Shown here one piece after another: positions 40,201 through 52,200 of a stretch of DNA of 64,000 bases; the first letter of the stretch is position 1; the number at the start of each line of letters is the position of its first letter. A program made the position numbers and the translations under genes. Source of the stretch: Membranipora membranacea (taxonomy: Eukaryota > Bryozoa > Gymnolaemata > Cheilostomatida > Membraniporidae); the NCBI GenBank assembly GCA_914767715.1, contig OU612065.1, positions 10,728,001 to 10,792,000 on the forward strand, written 5' to 3'. A model generated the notes under the pieces. It searched no databases. It was not told where the DNA came from and was given only the letters and a program-made list of their open reading frames with translations.

Positions 40201-43200
40201 AAATCCAATATGGCCACCATGAACAGGAAGTTGCTGCCGATTAACAGTTTTTATCATGCGATTGAGTTAAAACTTGGGATATGGGGGTTACGACATATAA
40301 CGAATCTTATGACATCATCAATTTTAATGTCACATGACCCGATATACAAAATGGCCGCCATAAACAGTAAACTGCTGCCATTTGACAGTTCTTATCATGC
40401 AATTGAGTTAAAACTTGGGATATGGGGTTATGACATATATCGAATCTTATGATATCATCAATTTTAAGGTCACATGACCCGAAATCCAAAATGGCCGCCA
40501 TCGACAGTAAACTGCTGCCGATTAACAGTTCTCATCATGCGATTGAGTTAAAACCTGGGATTTGGGGGTTTTGACCTGTACCGAATCTTATGACGTCATC
40601 AATTTCGATGTCACATGACCCGATATACAAAATGGCCGCCATAAACAGGAAGTGGCTGCCGATTAACAGTTCTTATCATGCGATTGAGTTAAAGCTTGGG
40701 AGTTGGGGGTTATGACATATACCGAATCTTATGACATCATCGATTTTGATGTCACATGACCCGAAATCCAATATGGCCACCATGAACAGGAAGTTGCTGC
40801 CGATTAACAGTTTTTATCATGCGATTGAGTTAAAACTTGGGATATGGGGGTTACGACATATAACGAATCTTATGACATCATCAATTTTAATGTCACATGA
40901 CCCGAAATCCAATATGGCTTCCATAGAGGGTTAATTGCTGCCGATTAGCAGTTCTCATCATGCGATTGAGTTGAGACTTGGGATAAGGGGGTTTTGGCAT
41001 ATTCCGAGTCTTATCACATCATCAATTATGATGTCACATGACCTCGATATTCAAATCTATTGGTTGTATTCCTTTATATTTGCTTGCAAATATGTTTACC
41101 GTTTCTAGTTACTAATTTCCTTTAGAACAACAGACAGCAGGTAATCTTTTTAATTTCTTTATCGGATGGCGGGCATTATAAGTGAAATGAGGCTTCAGAG
41201 ATTTACCATTCATTAACACTCGCTTGCCTCGTTATCATAAATGTGCATATCTGTGGAATAACTAATTTTGGCCGGTAAAATAAGGGAATTTGTTTTGTTT
41301 TGCTCTCAAGGCTGTAGATCAGTCACTAAAATGGGTAAAGCATGATGAACGTAACATCTACTGTATGTAGTGGGCCTCACAATGGTTATCTTTTTTTTTT
41401 CAAAAACAGAACACGATATTGCAGCATTAACCTTTCAATGTTCAAAAAAGCTATTTAACACTTTAAGGTTATAATTAGTCATACAACTTTAAGTTGTATG
41501 ACTTTTGTTTTAGTTGAGTTTATTATTATTTTTCTTGCAACACTTTTACAGCCATTTTTAGCCTTTTATAAGTCAAGAACTACCAGACACAATTTGATGA
41601 AACTTGTTTACAACATACCTTCATGTGTCTAGATGAAAAATTTCAATTTGAATTTTTGAAATGTTATGTAATATTTGCTAATTACAGTAATTAGTGGAGG
41701 ACGTTTTGACCTTTATATTGATCATATCTTGAGAACGAATCATGCGATTGAGTTAAAACTTTGGATATGGGGGTTATGACATATACCGAATCTTATGACA
41801 TCATCAATTTTTATGTCACATGACCTGATATACAAAATAGCCGCCATAAACAGGAAGTGTCTGCCGATTAACAGTTCTTAACATGCGATTGAGTTAAAAC
41901 TTGGGATTTGGGGGTTTTGACCTATACCGAATCTTATGACATCATCAATTTCAATGTTACATGACCCGATATCCAAAATGGCCTCCATAAACAGGAAGTT
42001 GCTGCCGATTAACAGTTCTTATCATGCGATTGAGTTAAAACTTCGGATTTGTAGGTTTTGACTTATACCGAATCTTATGACATCATCAATTTTCATGTCA
42101 CATGACCCGATTTACAAAATGGCTGCCGTAAACAGGAAGTGGGTGCCGATTAACAGTTCTTATCATGCGATTGAGTTGAAACTTGGGATTCGGGGGTCAT
42201 GACATGTGCCGAATTTGATGACATCGAACTTGATGTCACATGACCTTGAAAATCAATATGGTCGGTTGTATGACTTCATATTTGCTCGCAAATATTATTA
42301 CCGTTTCTAGTTGTTCATTGTTATTATATTGCACAGATATAGATGATTGCGGTTTGAGATACGTTCTGGCTGTCGGACATGACACATATCTGATGAAGAC
42401 TCTGTCTCCGGGACAGAGGCGTCACTTCCAGAATGGAGGATTCTCCTTCGCTAACATCATCTGGGGATTTCACTCTGAGTCTGAAGAGGTGAGTCGATGT
42501 GTCAGTATTATTTTATCTTGTTGACAGACTATAATGTAAGGATGAGTTTCCGTCATATTTCCACCGCCCTGCTACATTTCACAGTAAATAACATACAGTC
42601 TATTACTATTTTCAGGAGCTAGTCAACACATTACCGAGTTTTAGTAAAGGAGCTCCCTCATGGGAAGAAGCTAAGATGTTTGGCGTTGGATGGCTGGTCA
42701 CTAATATCAACGTACTCAAGAGGACTGTGGAAAAAATAGCTAAGGCCTCATTCCAGAAAACTAAAGACCCATTAGATTCCGCTATATTCTACCTAGCGAT
42801 GAAGAAGAAAATGGTTCTCTGGGGCTTGTTCAGGTGATCTTGGGTGACAAACTAGCTTTTGGATCTGTTAAATGCACTGTCAGTATTCTAGGTGTCATGG
42901 ATTAGGATTTACTCAAAATTCATTCGATGTAGGTTTATTGTGAAACATCATTATATATAGATATAGTATGTATTTAATATATAATATAATATAATATAAT
43001 ATTTGTACACAGTGCTGTTTTGATCTCTACCAGGTCCATAAGTGATGAGAGGATGCAGGTTTTCTTTAAGAACGATTTCAAGCAGGAGAGATGGAGAAAG
43101 GCAGCACTGAAGAACGCATACGCCCTGCTTGGTCTGCAGAGGTTCCTTCATGCTGCTGCTTTCTTCTTGCTGGCAGGCTCAATCAAAGATGCAATAAATG

Positions 43201-46200
43201 TAAGTTTACTCATGCAAATCCGTATTTTTCATCACCGAAACAAAACCCGATCTTAGTCATAATCCAATCAACTCACAAATTACTGAAGGACCTATTTTAG
43301 GGGAGAAGACAAAAATGGGGAGGAAACTCTCAAATCATGGTTCATCTGTTTTCAGGTAGTTTGGGTCAGACTACCAAACTACCCACTGCTATCCATCCTG
43401 TTGTTATCCCACGATTGAGGAGAGTTTTCTTCTTATTTTTGTGAGGGAACGATTCCCTTCTAGACATTTTGATAGCAAAAAACTTGACAAGCTTTGACTT
43501 CTCTCCTTCCCAGCAAAGCTTGTCAGGACCGGCTTTGTAGGACCATGAGTTAATTTTTAAACGTTATACGGTTGTGATGCTAGAAATGAAGCATTATCAA
43601 ACTGCCACTTGACATGCCAGATAACTTTGATGTAACTTGCTTAGAATGTCCATATTCAGCCTATGATTCCATTGTCTCTTGTACAAGGTAATGTCTGAGT
43701 CAGGCTAACTAAAGCTAAACAATTCTAAGATACTATAAGCTGAGTCCTCTGCCACTCTTACTGTTTACTGTACATGCTATTCTGTTACAGATCTGCCTCA
43801 CAAAACTAGAAGATATACAGCTAGCCATTGTGGTAGCAAAGCTGTACTCAAGTGATCTGATGGAGTCTAGCTTACCTGACCCAGTTAGGGAATTACTCCA
43901 AACTCAGGTAATATCTAGTCGCATAAAATCTCATGATTTAGTTTTGAAAAAGACAAGATTCTGAGACAAAAGATATTGATTTCAGAGTGTTATATTAGGT
44001 TCTATGTTTCAGGTACTTGGTGGAGACGAGAATCAGGATGACTTATGTCACCCTGATCCCTTCCTCAGAAGTATGGCTTACTGGCTGTGTAAGGATTATA
44101 AGAGAAGTCTGTCAACTCTACTCAAGAGGGATATAGGAATGGATCATGTCGCCTACGAAAAATACTCAGGTGGATATTTAATGACAATGTTAAATGGTAG
44201 CACAGTTTGATGGTTGCATCTTTTGAAATAATATTTGAGCTGTTGTCTTTTTGAATTTAATTTACTATTCAATTTACTTGTAGAGCTTACGAATGTGTCG
44301 GTGTTTAACTTCTATAACTATTTGAGGACACACCCTCTATTGCTGAGACAGAAACTCGCCTCCCAGGCAGACAAAGCAGGCAAAAAGGCTGCTGCCATGC
44401 TCTCTGGATTCAGCCATGCAGCTAATGAGTCCGATAAGGTATAACTAATAAGGGCACAGTCGTCTGCTTATGGAATATACTTTTTATTGCTGAAATAACT
44501 GCTGTCTCCTTTTTTTTGTACATTTGTGTAACTTTGCTATGATGGCTTTGAAGGATGATCGAAGCTTTTTTTAAAACCTCACAAAGTCAGCATAGATATA
44601 CAGTATGCAATTAACCTATTCCTAATCAATATTTTATTTATCAGGTAATATCAGTGAATGAAAAAATAACTCCAGCTGAAAGGAGCCTCTATTTCCATAC
44701 AGCACACAATCACTTTAAGGCTGGATGTCCGGCCTTAGCTCTGGAAGTTCTCTCCAAGTTACCTCAGGTATGTGCCCAAAGTCAAGGTATCTTATCATAT
44801 AGGAATGCAGAGATGTAAGGGGTTCAGAAGTCTAGCTGTACCATACGGTTTAATCTTAGACTTAATAATAAATATTATTATTAAGTCTGTGGGTTTATCA
44901 TAGGCTTAAGGGGCTAATGTAGTATCTAATTCCAACCACACAGGAAGATCCTAAAATAACTGTCGCTCACTTTTCTTCTCATTCTTCTTCTCATTCTTCT
45001 TCTCATTCTTCTTCTCATTCTTCTTCTCATTCTTCTTCTCATTCTTCTTCTCATTCTTCTTCTCATTCTTCTCCTCTTCTTATTTATGTAGGTTGCTGAT
45101 ATGTCTGGACTTGAGGAGGAAGAGGAGGAGGAGGAGGAGCAATCACCTGCAGATCCTACATCTACTGACTCTGATGTGAAGCTTATTAACGGTACCACTA
45201 ATCATAATGACACTGCCAGCTCTATGGACTGGGGAGCACCTGTTACCAAGCCTCAAACTGCTGACAGCTTTGACTGGGGAGCACCTGTCTCCAAACCACA
45301 AACAGCTGACAGTATGGATTGGGGAGCACCTGTTACGTCTAACAGTAAGCGAGTTTGATAAAATTTCTCATGAACATTAAATGAGTGAGTAGAATAGTTG
45401 ACAGCTGCAGCTGCAAGTCAGCAATCCGGTTATTGATATAGGGGTCCTGTGATTGCGTGGAAGCTTCATTTAATGAATTCAAAAGAAACTATTGGCATGC
45501 TCGACTCTGTCAGAAATTTGATTTGAATTTGTAGATTTTGACTGGAGATCGACGCTAGGTAACCCATTATCCAGAATGAAAGAAGAAGAGCCTCCATCCT
45601 TTGCCCTCTCCTCAGATTCAGACTCTGATGATAGCAGTGATGAGGGAGGGCTCATCATGAAAAAGGTATGGTGCGTCAATTGTTTGCTTGATTCTATGTT
45701 AAAGGTGTCAAGGGGAAATTATCTCATGGGAATTGTTTTTTTTGTGTTCCAGTGCATATTTCACTTGGCCTGTCTTGGCAAACTTTATTTGTTGGGGGGG
45801 GGGGGGAGTAAAGCTTGTCCACTCATGTCAAGACAGGCGAATTTTACTTTGGCAATACAATCTTTTTAATAGAAAACATATACTATTTAAAATTTTTTGT
45901 ATCATTTATTTAAGATTAAGGACAGTGACTCAGATGATGAAGTTAAAGCTGTAGAGGCGACTAAAGCAGCAGTTAGACCCACTGATCTCTTAGCTCCGCC
46001 TACTACAAACGGCAGGCCATCCTCCCAGGCTTCTAGTGCTGTGAGTCGTAGTATGAGAATGAGTTAATGGAAGATGAATTCATGAATCATACAAACATAT
46101 CATTGGAATACATTTCTCTTTAGGTCAGGGGTGTCAGTCTCTGGAATAGGTGATCATCACTATTAATATATTGTTATATGTTATATGTTAATATATGTTC

Positions 46201-49200
46201 CTCAAAACATAACTGCATGTTATTAGATAATTTAGACAACCATGCTTTTACAGATTTCTGCTGAACTTGAGCAGCCTGGTGCTATGTTTGATATTATGGC
46301 CCAGCAGCTCAAATTTATCGCCTGTCTCAAAGTAGCGATGGAGGAGCTGGCCACCTTGGCTACGGGGTTTGAGGTGGAGGGAGGACAACTCAGATATCAG
46401 CTCTATATCTGGCTGGAGAAACAGACTGAAGTTCTCGAGGTAATCACCGTCCAGAATTTTCTCTGACATAGATCTACATAGACCTACATAAACCTACATA
46501 GACCTACATAGGCGATATAATTGTTCACAACCTTGTTGACAAGCTTCATTACTGAGACATTCAACTCTACTATGTCAATTTCAATTTTAATATGCTACCT
46601 TCCTTGTGTATTTCTGTAAGTCACTCTTATTGCTGCTTGTCAACTCAACATCATGCTCAACATATTGCTATGATTTTGATACAGCTGCTGTGTAATTACT
46701 GTGGTGAGATAGAAGAAGTGGATACAGATGCATTATTACATCGGGGGTCAGTATCTAAACACCCCTCATTAGCTGATGATCGCTCAACAGACAAACTATA
46801 TGGAGCTGACAACACTACACCATTACTGGTAAGCACCAAAAACTGCTTACACGTGCCTGAGAAGCTATGTTTGGAGTGTTTGTGTCATCGTATCAGCTGT
46901 TTTTCGTTGACTGTGTATTTAAACTCATGCATGACATCAATGACTGTGTTGCTAAGTTTTTTTTAAAGTATTATATGATGATTTTATGGGTCTTATACAT
47001 GTATCTGTGTTTTACTCTCATGTCTATTTTATGACAGCAAAATCAGAGAGCTAATCTACATGAAGTATTAGCTGCGGATCGTTTAGATTTTGAGGCTAAA
47101 CAGCAGAGGATGGCAAGGCGGAAACTATGGCTGAAGAAAAATCAGCAGCTACTGAGAACCCTGCTGACATATTGTAGTATGTACGGGGCGAGTGGGGGAG
47201 GTCTCGCCTGTATCAAAATGGAACTTATTCTATTGTTGCAGGTATGACACACATCTCATAAAATATGTGAAAATAAGCGCCATGTTACCTCACAAGTATA
47301 TACATACATCTGTATTAACTTTTCAGGACTTGCTCGTCTTGACGTCTTATCTGTTCTTTGTTACCAACGAGGAATGCCCTTAATGTCACTTTGAATATTT
47401 AGGAGCTTCAGCAGGAGCGTACACAGAAGCAGCTGTTATCACCCCTTCCATTCCCCACTACACTACCACTGTTGTCAGCGAGTGTAGCTTCCAGTAAAAC
47501 TGTAATAGTGGATCCGATATCATATCTGCAAAGCTTTATCCATGAAATGCTCAGTACTATACTTACCATACAGAAAGCACCCGATTACACGGGGAACCTG
47601 CATACTGTGGTCACTCTCAGGTATGTTAGACTGTCAATACTTTCACTAATGTTGTTTATCCAATGGTACATTAAACTCCGCATATCTTTACACTTGATCT
47701 GTGTTACAGCCAGCTTATTTACTGCTCATCCTTCTTATTCTATCTAATAATTAGCTTACAATTTATAATGCTTGTTAACAACGATCTCACTCCTTTAATA
47801 ATAAAAAGGATATGAAAGGTTAGCCGAGATATAGGTACAAGTTTTAAAGTTCACTTTTTTGTTGACAGGAACTTGAGCACAGCTCTATCCTCATGTATAT
47901 ATGAATGTTTGTGTGACAGCGACAGCATAGTGGTGGGTAAGGAAGACGATGATGTCGGTCTTGAAGGGTTCACTAAGTAAGTACTATCTACAGGTCGTAA
48001 AAAAAGAGTGACCGCACTAACTATGAGTGAACCTCGAAGTTCCCTAACTCTTTGAATTGACAGTGGAAGTAAAGTATTTAGGAAATAAATGAAGGATCAT
48101 TCTCACATATTGCAGATGAAGTTTATTTCTATGCTGTCCAGGGTGATTGAATGAGAGTTCATTTCCAAAATTTATACCTATATTTCTTGATTTCATTTTG
48201 GTTGTTTTAGTATAAGCACATCTGTGGTATACAAAGACAGCTGTCTGATGGCAGGAGCCAGGAAGAAGCACCATGCTGCAAATGTCAGCGAAGAGCTACC
48301 AACTTCTCATCCTTCTAAATGGCCAGGTAAGTGATGCTTGGGAGGCGCACCGTCTTTTTTTTATGGTCTGGTCGCTGCTATGTTTATTTATGTGACACTA
48401 TTCAAACCTAGCTAGCCAGATACGCAATAATAACAATGATAATCAATAAATAATATTAACTTTATTGAACTGATCAGTGCAGAGAAGCAAATAAGCTCAA
48501 GTTTTACAATGGGTAAAAACTATGACCAAGAGACAAGGTGGCGAACAACTAAGAAAGGATGAAAACGGATGCTTCACGCCTATACACCAAAATGAAAAAG
48601 TTATGTCAGTTAGTAAGGATTTATGAGTGTAAAAAAATGAAGTTAAAAATATTTATGAAAAAGACTTCTACATAGGAGCGAGTTATTGATGCTCATATTA
48701 TGTGATGTACTTTTTTTCCAGGTACGATCCAGCTGATAGCTATGTTATTACGAGATCGAGACAGCGACGCGCCCAAGCTATCATTACTGCTATGCGAGTC
48801 TCTGTTTGCTGTATATCTGTCTATACTGATACACGCTCTGACATTCTATGAGACAAACGTACTCTATAGACTAGCTGTACACACATTCAGTGAAAAGATG
48901 TGGTCTACATTGTTTGGAGGAGGTGTGAAAACTGTAATCAAACCCAGAACCATATCACAATGTGAAAGTAAGTTAGTTATTAGCTTTGTACTCTATGATG
49001 TATAACACAAGTTTGTTGCTATGAATTGCGTTGATTTCTTTTGCTTGTTTGCTTGCTTGCTTGTTAACGCTAGAGATGGTTATATGACTTGGCCAAAGTT
49101 CTTTTATCCCTTTCAACCTTCAAGCCCCTCCCCCCCCCCCAATTTTCCAACCAAACATTATGAAAAGTTGCATAATGGCTTTGTGAACTTTGCATATACA

Positions 49201-52200
49201 AATTTTTGTGTTATCGTAGATGATCAGTATCACCATGCAGGTGGTAAGTAGTATGTCATGGTGTGTCACACCGACAGACATTGTATCATTGTACACCGTT
49301 ATAAATGTGCCTTATACACTGTAGTGCTACCTGACATGGCATGTACGTGTTCCTTTCATACACCTTGCAGGGCATGGTTTTTGTTTTAACAAGCTCAACA
49401 AGTTTCAACGCTTTTAGGGACGGGTGATGCTTGCAAGGCTCTTTTTCATCTAAGACTAATCTTCAATTTTTTTTTCGGAAACAACCTGTTGTATTTTCTT
49501 CAAGGTCAAGCTTCAGGTCCAGAAGCCTCACAAATGGATAAAATGAGAGCCAATCTAGTCAGGAAAGTAGTACAAGGTGCTAACCAGTCTAGTCCCACAC
49601 CTGCCAGGCCTGCTCACAAACCGTCATATAAAGAAAAGTTTGTGCCCCCTAAAATGAGTATGGTAAGTATGTTATAGATGAAGACTTATGTAACCAGTTT
49701 TGTTATGAAATATATGATATAATGTATGAGATGCAATTGTAAGAACTGATTATCAGTAATCTTGTGGCAAAGTATATAACTTACCTACAGAGATGGGCTT
49801 AGGAGAATCTAAAATGTCTAATCAGTGGGACAAGTATCCCTAAACTAATAATGTGTGTGATCACTTACCCCACCTTATCATATAAGTACTGAGTACTGTG
49901 TTTTGTAGCTGAATTTCCTGTTCAGTAAGCCTCACATGTCCTCTGTACCTTATGGTGTAAACTATGACTCTGATGATCCCGAGGATGAGTATGAGGAAGA
50001 TGGAGCTGATCCTCTTATGGATGAGTGAGTTATTTAATTATTCGTTGTGTTGTTGGTTTGCTGGCCTAACATTCATTTTATTACCCTGTAATAATATGGA
50101 TTTAAATCATTAGTGCATGTAATGTTAGGGAACCTCATTTGGATAGAACTTAGTTTGCAAGCAAAGACAGACTGTTAGTATCAAGGCAATTTCACATTTA
50201 AGCTATGCAGTTTTGTCTTCTATTTTTACTGGTCTTCTCCCTGATGAACCGGCAAATAATAAATTGTACCATGCAAGGTTGTTGATCTTAATTTCAGGAG
50301 TCAAAGGGACAGCAGTAGCAAGAAAACTGCACTGTTTTGTTTAGTTATAAAGCAGTCATAGTCTTCTCTGTTGTGGTTCTACATTACCAAATTGTTTCCA
50401 AACTGTACTATTTTTATATATATGTATGTATATGTATAAATGTATGTATGTATGTAGAGATAACGAGGAGCATATAGACCCACATTCCTACTCGTGGTGT
50501 ATGATGAGGTTAGCTATGGTTAAACATGTGCTCCAGTCTATGAACTCATTCCTCTCTCTGATTGGCTCTGAACCAGCTGGTGAGTCTCCAAACTTTACAG
50601 TGATGATAATATTATCATATGATAGAAACTTATTTCCCGAAAACCCACTTACCGCACAACCTTTTGAGAGAAGTCAAGAATAAAAAAGATATCCATTCAT
50701 TCAATATGAAACAGCTTGTGAAACTTCCTCTTGAGCTGTGAGAGGTTACTATTGCATTGTTAGTGTTTCATATATTTCTGCTTTGATAGTATTATGATAA
50801 AGAACTTGTCTTTGTAATGTTTTATTTTCACAGATTTGCCAAGCTGCTCACCCTTACTTCACTCCTTACTGAGGAATCTTGAATGTTGGGAGAGTCAGCT
50901 CACAGCTGACATGGACAGATTCGAACATCCACCGGAGGACTACATGCCTGGTCTACATAAAGATAACACAGCCAGTGGACCTCACATCAATAAATACAAG
51001 TCTATGCTCAACCCTGATAATACACCATTCAGGTAATTCTCAATGTTGCATTGAACTAATGTGGTAGGTTTGGGTTCCTCTGAGTCTTTTCTCCACAGCC
51101 CACAGAAACTGACAATTTGTGAAAACAAAAAAAGAGAACTTGAATAAACGGTGAATGAACGGGGTTTGGAGAGGCTATGGTCATTACTACTTTCTGGATT
51201 AATTGTTAAGTTCCTTTTTAGCAACGAGGAACGGAATAAATTTGAATCTCGTCAAACAGCACTGAGGCTTCACTGTTCAGTGGTAGTGCGTTGTGAGTTA
51301 TATTCCATATTCCATATTTCTGTTTTTCTATTTACCAGGTCTAGCCAGCATTCAGCCCTGCCTTGTAGAAGACTATGGTTCTATCTTGTACATCAGGAAC
51401 CTTTACAGCCTCTCTTTATCAAATATCTGTTCGGGAAGAAAAGGAAAACTCATCCTGTGGGTAGTGATATGGTATGTTCAATGCTAAGTATAATATAGTA
51501 TATAATATAATATAATATAATATGATATAATATAATATAATATACAATGCTAAGTATATACACATTAACCATGCCTAAATCAGCACTAGATACAATAATA
51601 CAACATTACAGATAAATATCAGTATAGATACTGGTTAATGTCAAATGAAATAATGTGCCTGCAATGAGGGAGTTCATTGGTGCCTGGATATCAAGATTAG
51701 TCGAATCACGATTGTTGACTTTTGATAGTCCCAATCTTCAGGTTATTCAGGTAGTTGTATATACTGTGTTGTGGATACCATCCTCCTATTTGGCAGGTGG
51801 CTGTGCTAACAGTGATCTATTATAAAATATTCCGCTGATTGTAATTTTTTATGATCACAGTATGAGGCCCAGAGGTATGATGTGAAGCTGATACACAAAG
51901 ACCAGGAGGTCATCACAGCGTTCTGTCTGAACTCCTCCACAGAGACTCAGGTATCGGTGGCTACTCACAAAGAGCTACTTGAGATGGATATATCTACTCT
52001 ACTAAACCCTCCTGTGTGGCTCGATGATGACTCAGACGATGAGAGTAATGGCAGGTGAGCAGCAATAGAACCATTTTATATCCTATATAACACTATATAG
52101 TTTTAATAATAATAGTTTTCCTGGCTTTTTTTCACTTAATGTTGACACTGGACATTAAGCAGTTCAGTTCAGATATTTAAGTATTTTAGTTCCGGTAATC

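Noticed and set aside
39744-40501. Two identical 64-codon minus-strand open frames
   Set aside because: Copies of the same satellite block 563 bp apart; no sign of coding constraint.
39690-41040. CRISPR-like regular repeat spacing
   Set aside because: Units are contiguous 141-bp satellite monomers without distinct spacers, in an animal intron.
44926-45198. Minus-strand open frame with Arg/Met-rich repeats
   Set aside because: It is the reverse reading of the CATTCTTCTTCT minisatellite and of DMXL exon 40.
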